This document shows positions 10,544 to 20,944 of a DNA stretch of 64,000 nucleotides, piece after piece (position 1 is the first letter of the stretch; every line of letters begins with the position of its first letter). Origin of the DNA: Henricia sp. BOLD:AAB3569 (taxonomy: Eukaryota > Echinodermata > Asteroidea > Spinulosida > Echinasteridae); NCBI GenBank assembly GCA_037783545.1, contig JBBELK010000003.1:806001-870000 (forward strand), in the 5' to 3' direction. Below the pieces are notes generated by a model, which worked only from the letters and a program-made list of their open reading frames with translations, was not told the origin of the DNA and did no database searches. The translations under genes were made by a program, and so were the position numbers.

Positions 10544-11506
10544 ATGGCAACGATATTGACTACCACCACTAATGACACGGAGTTCATCGAAGACGCCACA
10601 CAGATGACAGTACGCATTTTCCTCGCTGTTTTAGCAACTTTCGGAGTTACACTGAATTTCATGCTGAACCCACTGATGCTTGTTGCGCTGCACCGCGTCA
10701 CCGATATTCAGCCAACGACGCGAGTATTTATGACATCATTGACTGTTTCGGATCTCATAACGGGGTTTTCCTGGGTATTAAAACTACCATCGCTCTACAT
10801 TGGTTCGTGGCCTCTGGGTGAATTTATGTGTGCAACGAACGGCGTGCTGGAATACTTAGCACGGGCCTTGAGTGTGTACTCCATATTCTTATTCACCGTT
10901 GATCGCTACATCGCTATTTCGCATCCATTACAGTATCCAGAATGGATGACAGTGAACAGGTCAAAAATCATTGTTTGTATCACATGGGCTGTGCTGGTCG
11001 CTGTGGGTATTGGCATTTTTGGAATTTATCATCCACAAAATATTTGGGAACAAGACCCGATCAAGATATGCAAGTGGGATGTTGACTGGCGAAAATTCAT
11101 CGCTATATTGTCATTATTACTTCTGTTCATTATTATATCAATCTTTTACACACATATTTACGTAATCTCTCGTCACCATACGCGTCGTATCGCAGCTAAT
11201 GATCAAGCAGGACAAAGGGTGCCACGACAAATTGTGAACCGTTCGACGACCACGATCGCGATCATCACAGGCACGTTGATCGTAACGTGGATTCCGCCAG
11301 CTGCGTTGTTAATGGCACTCACAATGGGATCAACTTTCGGAATTTACAACCAACATTTAGCACTATATGCGGTAGATACTTTGTTAATGGCCAATAGTTG
11401 GCTGAACGTCATTATTTACTGTTTTCGCAACAGTGAGTTACGTCATGTGGTTTGTGACTTAATTGCAACTTTTTTTCAAAGGGTTTTTCAGGGAAGCGCA
11501 CAATGA
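10544..11506 (+). CDS. Class A (rhodopsin-like) GPCR, gene 4 of the cluster, intact
   Basis: This 320-aa intronless receptor is collinear with gene 3. It keeps Asn10-Asp-Thr, D2.50, both disulfide cysteines, Glu at 3.32, DRYIAISHPL, W4.50, TWIPP and NSWLNVIIY. Differences that may matter are Leu at 5.50 instead of Pro, Gln instead of Arg in the ICL2 HPLQYP stretch, and Cys instead of Arg in helix 8 (HVVCDL). ECL3 is also divergent. A repeat insertion starts only a few bases after the stop codon, replacing the near 3' flank seen after genes 2 and 3. The ligand is unknown. Confidence 0.93.
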   Translation: MATILTTTTNDTEFIEDATQMTVRIFLAVLATFGVTLNFMLNPLMLVALHRVTDIQPTTRVFMTSLTVSDLITGFSWVLKLPSLYIGSWPLGEFMCATNGVLEYLARALSVYSIFLFTVDRYIAISHPLQYPEWMTVNRSKIIVCITWAVLVAVGIGIFGIYHPQNIWEQDPIKICKWDVDWRKFIAILSLLLLFIIISIFYTHIYVISRHHTRRIAANDQAGQRVPRQIVNRSTTTIAIITGTLIVTWIPPAALLMALTMGSTFGIYNQHLALYAVDTLLMANSWLNVIIYCFRNSELRHVVCDLIATFFQRVFQGSAQ

Positions 11507-11511
11507 ACACG

Positions 11512-11983
11512 ATTTTTTATTTATTTATTTATTAACCAAATCCAACAGCGATCAAGTCGCCAATTACAGGTTGGTATTTAAATAAATGACATGTACATAA
11601 ATATATATTAAATAAACCATGTTACAATATATAACAATTAAATAAATTACAGGAAAAAAGCAAATTGAATAATTGAAAATAAAATAAAATAAAAAAATAT
11701 ATAATTTTATACAAGGACTGGCACTATGCACAAGATGAAAAGGGCAAACATAAAGCACATTAGATTGTATTAGATTGTATCAGCTGCAATGGCACGGTAA
11801 ATTTGGTTCCGGAAACTTCCAAGGCTTGCGACACCGAACACATCACATCTCCCATGGAGTCCGTTGTAGGTTGAAGAAATTCTGGAAACAAAGCCACGCT
11901 TTGTGACCTCAACGCGACATGTAAGATGTGTTCGTTGGAAAGCCTTGTCCGTCGCACGGGCGCATACAAACTTATAAAGGTCA
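11512..11983 (-). mobile_element. Retroposon insertion in the 3' flank of GPCR gene 4
   Basis: Gene 3's flank reads straight from the stop codon into a TCATTCTTATAAAGG stretch. After gene 4 about 470 bp intervene, beginning with a TTTATTTATTTA tract and a CCAACAGCG..CGCCAATTACAGG stretch also seen at the tail ends of the SINEs at 38114 and 59833. The tail on the left implies - orientation. The right half (11760-11983) is not shared with those SINEs. Confidence 0.6.
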
Positions 11984-12270
11984 TTCTTATAAAGGTGCGA
12001 TCACTTTTCTTTTTTGTTTAGCTCTGTCTAAGGAAAGAGCAAGTTAAGTTTGAACAATTTTGGCCGAACAAAAATAAGTGATTAAAAAAGGGGGAGAAAT
12101 TGCCAATTGAAGGTACTTTTTTGTTAAATTGTTTGCAAATGAATTTTGTTTAACCTTTCATTTAACACAAAATACATTTATGGATTTGTCCAGTTTTCTG
12201 AAGTATTACTGCATCTAAAATCATCATTTATGTGGTTGTAAATTCTACAAGGCAGTTTATCAATATTATT
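11984..12270. repeat. Remnant of the duplicated GPCR 3' flank after gene 4
   Basis: It resembles 8395-8830 behind gene 3, including the AAGAAAGAACAA-like and AAAAAAGGGG stretches and the T-rich repeat core, but with deletions. It marks the right edge of the 3.1-kb tandem unit. Confidence 0.6.
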
Positions 12271-12281
12271 TTTGCTTAAGA

Positions 12282-12330
12282 CCTTTGCCTAATATGCAGG
12301 AGGTTGTGGGTTCGAGTCCCACCCGAGCAC
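12282..12330 (+). repeat. tRNA-Thr-like SINE fragment (3' half of the tRNA-like head)
   Basis: It carries a good pol III B box (GGGTTCGAGTCCCACCC) preceded by an anticodon-arm-like stretch ending in ATGCAGGAGG. The 5' half of the tRNA-like fold is missing. Related heads are at 40732-40804 and 54426-54500, so this is a SINE relic and not a tRNA gene. Confidence 0.6.
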
Positions 12331-14390
12331 GCTAATAAAATGAAGTGTACAGCCATGACAGCGCTAATCAAGTTACATTGGGAAGGGCAAAACAAACCTT
12401 AATTAACATTCATTCTCCCCAAAGCAAGCTAAATAACCTTTTATTTGATATAGCAGTTGATAGAAGTTTTCAAATAGTAAATTAGTCAACTTGTTCGGTT
12501 CTAATAATGCATTGTGTATAAAAAGGCTCCCTTTTTCATAGCTACCTTGAAAACCTGTTCATTTCTCAGTTTAAGCACTCACTACATGTATTGCCTTGCA
12601 TTTTATGGAGCTCTGGAAGTGCCATCCGACCTGTGAAAATCTTGAGATAATTGATCGCAGGATGACAACATTCAGTGTAAAATTGCGTCATCCCTTAACA
12701 ATTAGAGAATAGTCTACACCCTTATGGCGTAAAAATATCATTTGTGTGCAACTTCGGGTACAATCTTTGATTTTTTCATGGATTACTCCTTGGTTAGTGG
12801 GAAACCCAAATCCGCTTGTTGCCTAATTTTGCTGACCCCGAAAAGTTTTTTCGAGGTTTTTTGGGAATAAAAATGCAGACGACGCGACGTGGAATTTAGC
12901 GCACGAAGAAATATTACCCAATCACGAAGATGCCCAACTAGGAACCCTTCTGTATTAAGAACTGTACACACTGCGTTCGAATTTGGGTTCAATTCGCAAA
13001 GTGATCAGGTGATGGTATCGCACACTACAGACAAGGCTAGCTTCTACTAACAGTTTATGCAGTCACAAGATACGTGTTAATTTTGGCCGTGCCGTATCGC
13101 CATATGTGAAATCACGTCTGTGAAGTTGTCAGTGTCACTATATCAGGTTTGTTTATGCTTGTATAATCATGGAGGTAGGATTGTCAATGTTTCCCACACT
13201 TAACAACATTGCGACAACCATCGGCTGTCCATTTCGTGGGGCAGTTTCTTCAGTTTGTTCCTTGAGGACATGCACTGGTTGCGCTTTGCACATATCGTGC
13301 TTCCATTGTTAAACGGTTTAAGTAACAAAAGGTGTCCCACGAAATGGCGGCTATTCGATACGGTCTATACGGAAACAGGATAAAGCTGGGGTTACTTTGG
13401 GGGAGGTGGGTGGTTTTCATACATGGGAATAAAGTTGTCTGGAGAGACGAGATGTTTTGGACGCGTTGTAAAAGTCGAGCTGTCTTAATGTAGCTATAGG
13501 CCTACAGTATATGTTTATATTTCGCTGATCATTCGTGGCGAATTTGCTTAATTAAAAAAACCGGAACGAACACTCAACACTGTACTCAAACGTTATTAAT
13601 TTTCCTTCATACGACCTTTTAAACATGAATAAGTGTAAATCTAATGAAACAAATTGGAGGGGCAAATACGAAGATTTTACTAGGAACAAAATTAGAATTC
13701 TCCCGAGTTGCCTCATCTATGTTTCGTGCAGGAGGGCTATGTGACGACGTCCGACTTATCTTTCCCTAATTGCGTGGAATTTGTTTCGTGTGGGGATCGG
13801 CATTGTATTGAAAAAGCGATTTCGTCTTTTGTCATTCATTTTATTAGCACTTTGGTTTTTACGTTCGTTTCTGGTTAATAATGTTTTGTTTTTTTCAATC
13901 GTTACATAGTTTCAAAATTTGTCCAGGACAGTTTATCAATGGGCTTCTAGTAGAAATAGGCCTAACCCCCTTTTAACAGTTTACCAATCATCTGTTCTGC
14001 CTTTAAAACCCAGTGGTGTTTAGTTTTCTAATCCGGTCAAAATTTCGTATGTCATCGCACATTTAAAAGGACCATATTTTCAGATTATTAAAGTTCACAT
14101 AGTTTGAGTAACGTCGACTGCACTTATCACCTTTTTTTCTAAATATTTGGACTTGTAGATGATATTATGGCAAAATAAAAGCCTAATAGTAATAAGCCCG
14201 AACAAAATACCGTTCTGAATTTTTCTGGTACACAAATCATGCACAAGTGACTCCAGTCTCAATTATAGGGAGCATGCTGTTTTAGCATGATTAAGTGATT
14301 ACTTTTAGGGATTATTACCCAGGGACCGCCGGGGTGAATGAATTCGATACAAATGTGGACAAATCCATATCAGTTTGGGAAATCTGGATG
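12331..14390. other. Intergenic stretch with no recognised gene
   Basis: I see only short ORFs without recognisable motifs, such as 12783-12992 on the - strand. Around 13200-13380 there is a degenerate inverted pair with CATTTCGTGGGGCAGTTTC and GTCCCACGAAATGGCGGCTA ends, related to the foldback element at 63595-63744. Confidence 0.5.
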
Positions 14391-14397
14391 CAGTGAA

Positions 14398-14482
14398 AAG
14401 CAACTTGGCTCCACCGGGATTCGAACCGCATTCCTTCTGCTTAACGTGCAGACGCCCTACCAATATATGAAGCCAACTGGTG
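14398..14482 (-). repeat. tRNA-like SINE head, - strand
   Basis: On the complement there is a B box (GGTTCGAATCCCGGTGG) and upstream sequence compatible with a degenerate A box. It is followed at 14510-14600 by a repeat that recurs inverted at about 23190-23290. It is a repeat, not an intact tRNA. Confidence 0.5.
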
Positions 14483-14809
14483 GTCTCGAATCACGGTAGT
14501 ACAGTTGTTCCTCACTGATTGGGATTGGCTATTTATTACGTGAGCTTTGCAAGGCATACAGAGAAATGACCACCCCTCCTAGAGATTAAGTTTTGTTAGT
14601 TTTGTTTTCATAAAAATCGTCTATAAAACACTAATTTATTACAGAAAAACAACTCTAACAAGCCTGAAATTATTCATACCCTTACCATATTTTGAATCGT
14701 GTACATTTTGAGGAATGGGAGTCTCTTGGCTTAAGTTACAAGAGTGTGACAGGCAGCTGAAGGAATGACTGCAAAGAGACATTTCAAGAAATACATCTCG
14801 GGGGTATTT

Positions 14810-15140
14810 TATTGACAGATTTGCAGAAAATATGTCTAGCCTCCTTAGATCAGTTCAAAGTCCTTTTTACAATCAATGGAAAATGCCTTCAGGTACTGGC
14901 TCACAACGTATCTGCGTGGAATTTGGCCCACTCCGCTAAAGTCTTTGAGGTTGAAAGGCTCTCCCCCATCTCGATTGAGTTGAGGCCCGGACTTTGGCCT
15001 GGCCACTCTACGCCTGCAGCATTATCCCGGAACCATTTCGTGACTGACTTGGCAGTGTGTTTTGGATCGTTGTCCTGCTGATATGTCAAAATGCTCCCCG
15101 ATGTTTTTCTCCATGATCTTGATGTACTCAGTCACACACT
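14810..15140 (-). pseudogene. Tc1/mariner transposase relic
   Basis: The - strand encodes QQDNDPKHTAKSVTKWF, then WPGQSPGLNSIE, the second and third catalytic blocks of a Tc1-type DDE transposase. Just upstream on that strand, in another frame, a VTEYIKIMEKN stretch fits the preceding part of the same protein, so there is a frameshift. Only this core fragment remains, with no intact ends. The enzyme would cut and paste its element at TA sites; this copy is dead. Confidence 0.8.
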
Positions 15141-15419
15141 TTGGCGGGTTTTAATGTTAAATATCTTCATTACGAGTTAATTGAAAAACTCATTACAAGT
15201 TCTGCTAGACAGTTGTCCTTATATGCGTTAGCCGGCATAGTTATGAAGAATAGTTTTCGAAGTTCCACGTATATTATTAATCTTGATCACATGAATCAAA
15301 AATTTATTCATCTTAAGACAAAAATAAATCAACTTGGCATCCTCAAAACCTTGAAAGAACCTCTCCCCTCCGATCAAACATTCTGCTAATGGAGCCCAGT
15401 ACGATCTGAGATAACCTTG

Positions 15420-16440
15420 ACCTTATTCACACGACCCTGACTTGTCTTTAGATATTCACTTGGCATTCTCAAAATCCCAGAAAGAAATCGCCAAAATTAC
15501 CCAAATTGTGCCAATGAAGCCCAAAAAATGCAATACACAATTTCCATCGACCTCAGCCAGGTAAGTCCGATGTATAAATTGACCTTGACCACTCGTCACA
15601 TGACCCTGACATATAAACATGCTGGAATCTTCATAAATAAACTCTACATCACCATACACTTTGCAAAAAACGTTCTTAACATCTAAATGGATCAACTGAG
15701 ACTGAAATTAATACATACAATTTACATCACTCCATGGGGAGCCAGGGGTCCTATCAAATTGGCCTTATGACCCTGGCCCTAGTTAAATGAACGTAGCATC
15801 CTGTAAATCGTAGTACAGACAACATGATTGTTGAAATTGACCAAACAGGGACCGACAAAGTACATTTTTTTTATGATTAGTGACCCCCTGTAACCTTTAA
15901 ATTAACCTTTGACCTTGAAGATGTCCTTAAAAATCTTGGAGACTTTAATAAATAAACTCAGCATCCTGTAAATCCTACAACGGACACCACGATTCTTAAA
16001 ATTGACAAACGAGGGGCCGCCAAAGTGCAATTTTAAGATTGTTTACCCTAGTTGTGACCTTTAAATTGACCTTTAAATTGACTTTTGACCTTGAAGATGA
16101 CCATACAAATATTAAAGACTAATAAATGAACTCAGCATCCTGTAAATCCTAGAATGGACACAACGATTGTTGAAATTGACCAGGGAAAGGGCCGTCAGAG
16201 TCCAATTTTGTGATTTTTGAACCTCTGTGACCTTTAAATTGACTTTTGACCTTGAAGATGACCTTAACAATCTTGGAGACTATAAAAAATGAACTTAGCA
16301 TCCTGTAAATCCTAGAATGGGTGCCACGATTGTTGAAATTGACCAACGAGGGGCCGCCAAAGTGCAATTTTATGGTTTTGACCCTTTATGACCTTTAAAT
16401 TGACCTTTGACCTTGAAGATGACCTCTTAAAAATTGGCAA
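15420..16440. repeat. Degenerate tandem repeat, unit about 165 bp
   Basis: The phrase TTGACCTTGAAGATGACC recurs near 15908, 16085, 16248 and 16409, followed each time by CAGCATCCTGTAAATCCTA and a GGGGCCGCCAAAGTGCAATT-like stretch. More diverged copies extend to the left. No coding function is seen. Confidence 0.75.
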
Positions 16441-17269
16441 CAACCGGATTTGAATTCCTTGATATGAAATTAACATATCCTCAAATTTGCCAAGATTGTA
16501 CCCGAAAATGCATATGGGGCCCCTTAGTGCTGTAGACTAGAAGTTTAACAAGCTGACGGATATGTGTACGCATACGTTTAGCTATCCATAACTGTGGTTT
16601 TGCAACTCCCAAACTACAGGCTGCTAGCTAAAAGGAGTCTATTTCCGACAGCGGGTAGCTACACAGGCACAACACGGCTTTAATACTAATTTTGCTTTCA
16701 ATCCAAAGCTTTGAAATGCACACAAAGTTCGTGGATATTCAAAATTCATACTCTTTTCAACCATATACATGTACCTGTTTACGTAAACAAAATAAAAAAA
16801 CGAGGAAAAACACTAGAAATCTGACATTTCACCATACGTTTAATTAGAGCTCACACATAGCGAGCTCAATATCCGTGCCGTGCAAACACGTAGCGGATAT
16901 CGACTTGCGAATGACGTGATAAATTCTCTCGGGATGTTGTCATCCTACATTCTGGATGTCGTCTTCTTGAGATAATTATCACTGGATTACGACTATTTGC
17001 ACCGAATATGTTGTCATCCTGCGATAAATTCTTTCTGGATCTCAAAAAGTCAGATATGGCATGTCCAGAGCTTCGTAGCTTTCAGATAGATAAAAGTAAT
17101 AACAAAATTCATCAGTATAGAATCCCAAGTTGTTTGCTGAGTAAATTATACATGTACATGTAGATTATATTGGTACCGGTAGTGCTTAAGAAACGAATGA
17201 AGTCTGACATCGGTTTCCAGGGTAACTGTGTCTATTTAAAACATTCGCTGATAATAAATTTGTGTCCTT
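16441..17269. other. Intergenic stretch upstream of GPCR gene 5, nothing recognised
   Basis: It contains AT-rich unique-looking sequence plus two short related stretches with TTGTCATCCTGC and TTGTCATCCTAC near 16935-17025, also faintly seen inverted at about 12660. I can name no gene or element. Confidence 0.4.
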
Positions 17270-17867
17270 ATTTTTTACTGGTTTTAGTGGAAACCCATTA
17301 CCTTGGCAACACACAGGGATGTTTCAATTTACACCATGATCGATCAATATCATGGCGATGTAAGGGATTTGATTCATTGCCGTTTCCAGTTTGTGTTTTT
17401 TGGGGAATTTTTAAAAACGTGTTTCACTTTCATCTCGGTTGAATTGAATGGTCAGGGCAATATATTAATATCTGAACTGTCAGATCATCTATCCTGTACG
17501 TGCACGATCAACATCAGAATAGGTTTTAGTTAGTGTCCTTGTTAGTGTTTCAGTTTCATCAAAGTCCGAGTGTAGAAAAGCACGAGAATTTCTGCATGTA
17601 TCATCAGTGCAATATTCTTTATGAATCGATACACTTAGCAATTGGTGAATTTGAAATTGTCATCGAAAACGAGGGTCTCTGTGCTTTCTTTTGTGATAAA
17701 AAGACGTGTGACGTAAACACAACGAGGCTGCCAGTGCTAGTTTGAAATTTGTAAATTGATGAATATTGCAACTGCTACATCAGGAGTGAGTGAATTGTCT
17801 TCAGGATTGATAAAACTATCAACATCCTAAACTCGATCAACAGCACATTATTTTGCAAAGATTAGAA
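17270..17867. promoter_or_regulatory. Conserved 5' flank of GPCR gene 5, probable promoter/5' UTR
   Basis: It matches 3640-4260 upstream of gene 2. Next to the start codon it has lost about ten bases (TTCATCTT region) that the other copies retain, bringing the shared CAACAGCACATTATTTTGCA stretch closer to the ATG. The effect on transcription or translation is unknown. Confidence 0.45.
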
Positions 17868-18830
17868 ATGGCAACGATATTGACTCCCGCTACTAATGAC
17901 ACGGTGTTCATCGAAGACGCCACACAGATGACAGTACGCATTTTTCTTGCTGTTTTAGCAACTGTCGAAGTTACACTGATTTTTGTGCTGAACCCACTGA
18001 TGCTTGTTGCGCTGCACCGCATCACTGATATTCAGCCAACGACGCGAGTATTTATGACATCATTGACTGTTTCGGATCTCCTGACGGGGTTTTACTGGGT
18101 ATTAAGACTACCATTCCTGTACATTGGTTCGTGGCCACTGGATAAATTCATGTGTGCAACGAACGGCATGCTGGGATGCTTAGCACGGGGGTCGAGTGTG
18201 TACTCCATATTCCTACTAACCGTTGATCGCTACATCGCTATTTCGCATCCATTACGGTATCCAGAATGGATGACAGTGAACAGGTCAAAGATCATTGTTT
18301 GTATCACATGGGCTGTGCTGGTCGCTGTGTGTATTGGCATTTTTGGAATTTATTATCCACAAAATATTTGGGAACAAGACCCGGTCAAGATATGCAAGTG
18401 GGATGTTGACTGGCGAAATTTCATTACTATATTGTCATTATTACTAATGTTCATTATTATATCAATCTTTTACACGCATATTTACGTAATTTCTCGTCAC
18501 CATACGCGTCGTATCGCAGCTAATGATCAAGCAGGACAAAGGGTGCCACGACAAATTGTGAAGCGTTCGACGACCACGATCGCTATCATCACAGGCACGT
18601 TGATCGTAACATGGATTCCGCCAGCTGCGTTTTTAGTGGCACTCGCAATGGGATTAACTTTGGGAATTTACAACCGACATTTGGCTATATATGCGGCAGA
18701 TACTTTGTTAATGGCCAATAGTTGGCTGAATGTCATTATTTACTGTTTTCGCAACAGTGAGTTACGTCATGTGGTTCGTGACTTAATTGCAACTTTCTTT
18801 CGAAGGGTTTTTCCGGGAAGCACACGGTGA
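17868..18830 (+). CDS. Class A (rhodopsin-like) GPCR, gene 5 of the cluster, intact
   Basis: The 320-aa receptor starts at the ATG aligned with all paralogues; the open frame upstream to 17853 has only a TTG and is not conserved. It keeps Asn10-Asp-Thr, D2.50, both disulfide cysteines, DRYIAISHPLR, W4.50, TWIPP and NSWLNVIIY. It departs from genes 3 and 4 at the TM3 ligand face, with Gly instead of Glu at 3.32 and a GSSV stretch shared with gene 1, and has Met at 5.50 instead of Pro. Its 3' flank is a duplicate of that of gene 1, so the two form a subgroup. No further GPCR gene lies downstream. The ligand is unknown. Confidence 0.93.
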   Translation: MATILTPATNDTVFIEDATQMTVRIFLAVLATVEVTLIFVLNPLMLVALHRITDIQPTTRVFMTSLTVSDLLTGFYWVLRLPFLYIGSWPLDKFMCATNGMLGCLARGSSVYSIFLLTVDRYIAISHPLRYPEWMTVNRSKIIVCITWAVLVAVCIGIFGIYYPQNIWEQDPVKICKWDVDWRNFITILSLLLMFIIISIFYTHIYVISRHHTRRIAANDQAGQRVPRQIVKRSTTTIAIITGTLIVTWIPPAAFLVALAMGLTLGIYNRHLAIYAADTLLMANSWLNVIIYCFRNSELRHVVRDLIATFFRRVFPGSTR

Positions 18831-19353
18831 ACATGATCACACTTATTAAGACATTATTTTAAAGATATTCATTTTTGTTTTGGAAATGCCATATTTATAG
18901 GACACCTGTAGAAAACAAAACAGTTTTCTCCCTCAGAATGGCCACAAATGTACTTGACACACATCTTAGGTACTAGTAGATATCTAAGTTTAAAATTGTG
19001 GTACTGTAATTTACGTAAAAATTTACAATCTGAATATAAGTGAAATTTGTATACACATTCCATCAATGGTCAAATCTTGTTTTGACAATGTAGCACATAA
19101 CGGTGGTCTGCTTGGCAATTTTCTCTCTTGCACGGGTGATTTTCATTTCAAGTGGAAATTAGAGGATAAGTTGACTGATTCCCTGTATAAATTTGAACAT
19201 AGTTTTAATGAGTACACTTTAAGAAGTGTTTTACTGTTTGTCCCTGGATGCTGTGAGAGTTCTAATTATTTGTAAATATTAGATATTGATTGTTGTCTCC
19301 TATGGGGCACAGTTTAGTGAGGTCTGCACCCTTGTACATTACTTGGGGAATAA
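18831..19353. repeat. 3' flank of GPCR gene 5, duplicate of 706-1214
   Basis: Same order and nearly the same sequence as behind gene 1. It carries no separate gene. Confidence 0.75.
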
Positions 19354-19473
19354 AAGTGGGTTTGGCCAGTCTTAAACATACGTTTTAAACCAGCTATGGT
19401 TCTGGGCGCTGATAATGTCCCAAGACCCTAGCCGGTTTTAAACGGATTGTTCAAGACTGGCCAAACCTACTTT
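19354..19473. mobile_element. Short foldback MITE, family A copy 2
   Basis: Inverted ends are as in the copy at 1215. Because its right side runs uninterrupted into TTTTAATCC, this copy records the empty site for the 954-bp element at 1334-2287. Confidence 0.75.
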
Positions 19474-20105
19474 TAATCCTATTCATCACTACCTTTTTGT
19501 GTAAATCGGTAAAACTCAGCAAAATTTTCCATGTTTTGCATTCACTTTCTACCGCGTTCGTATGAACTGCTAGCTGTGTGACAGTACAGTGCGTCGAGTT
19601 GTTTTTGTTCGATCGCACGTAATACGCATAATGCAAGCGTGTTGTACGCGCACCCATATAACCGGATACTTGCCACAGTGCAGTTTCTGTGTGCGTGTGT
19701 GTGTTCCATATGCGCTGACCAGAGCGCGGGCGCAAGCCAGGCTCAAAAGTGTTTAAGACTGACTGGGCCCTTATCGTCCCTTTAAAATTGCCCATGATGT
19801 GTTTACTGATCACAAATATATTGAAAGTATTTGTATTTGTCTTTAATACATTTTTAAAACTTGACTTTGAAAGAGCAATCTCTGACACACAGCACAAATA
19901 CAGTCTGGAACACTCGCTGTTTTCTTCTTAAAATCCTCAATTACATTTTGTATGTGTGTGTTTTCATAACTTTTACTTTCAATTGTCATTTTAACTTTAT
20001 CCTTTCTGTAGTTGTCATCTGTATTGTATTTATTTTTATTTATCAATGTTATTGCCTGGATTAACTTCTTTCTGTAATAGACATTCTTATGATATTTTGT
20101 ATTTC
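19474..20105. repeat. Duplicated non-coding flank, partner of 2288-2954
   Basis: Similar to 2288-2954 with small deletions in the GT-rich part. No gene is seen. Confidence 0.65.
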
Positions 20106-20923
20106 TTCCATGATACTTTCCTTTTTGTGTTTCAGTTACCTTTCTTTTGTAATTTAAATCTCCATGATACTTTCCTTTTTGTGGTTCAATTACCTTTCTT
20201 TTGTAATTTAAATCTCCATGATACTTTCCTTTTTATGTTTCAATTACCTTTCTTTTGTAATTTACATCTCCATGATACTTTCCTTTTTGTGTTTCAATTA
20301 CCTTTCTTTTGTAATTTACATCTCCATGATACTTTCCTTTTTGTGTTTCAATTACCTTTCTTTTGTAATTTACATCTCCATGATACTTTCCTTTTAATGT
20401 TTCAATTACCTTTCTTTTGTAATTTACATCTCCATGATACTTTCATTTTAATGTTTCAATTACCTTTCTTTTGTAATTTACATCTCCATGATACTTTCCT
20501 TTTTGTGTTTCAATTACCTTTCTTTTGTAATTTACATCTCCATGATACTTTCCTTTTTGTGTTTCAATTACCTTTCTTTTGTAATTTAAATCTCCATGAT
20601 ACTTTCCTTTTTGTGTTTCAATTACCTTTCTTTTGTAATTTACATCTCCATGATACTTTCCTTTTTGTGTTTCAATTACCTTTCTTTTGTAATTTACATC
20701 TCCATGATACTTTCCTTTTAATGTTTCAATTACCTTTCTCTTGTAATTTACATCTCCATGATACTTTCTTTTTTGTGTTTCAATTACCTTTCTCTTGTAA
20801 TTTACATCTCCATGATACTTTCTTTTTTGTGTTTCAATTACCTTTCTCTTGTAATTTACATCTCCATGATACTTTCCTTTTGGGGTTTCAATTACCTTTC
20901 TTTTGTAATTTACATCTCCATTG
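20106..20923. repeat. 54-bp minisatellite, about 15 copies
   Basis: Same unit and orientation as the array at 2955-3580 but with more copies. The last copies share a CTTTCTCTTG variant, suggesting local amplification. It makes artefact ORFs of 292 aa (+) and 165 aa (-), whose periodic LPFFCNLHLHDTF-like product is a consequence of the repeat. Confidence 0.93.
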
Positions 20924-20944
20924 ACGAGACTGGTGCTCATTCAT

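Noticed and set aside
17853..17867. Extended N-terminus of GPCR gene 5
   Set aside because: The upstream frame has only a TTG and the five extra residues are not shared; the ATG at 17868 matches all paralogues.
20046..20940. Long ORFs of 292 aa (+) and 165 aa (-)
   Set aside because: Both are translations of the 54-bp minisatellite, open only because 54 is divisible by three. The partner array at 2955 gives the same artefact.
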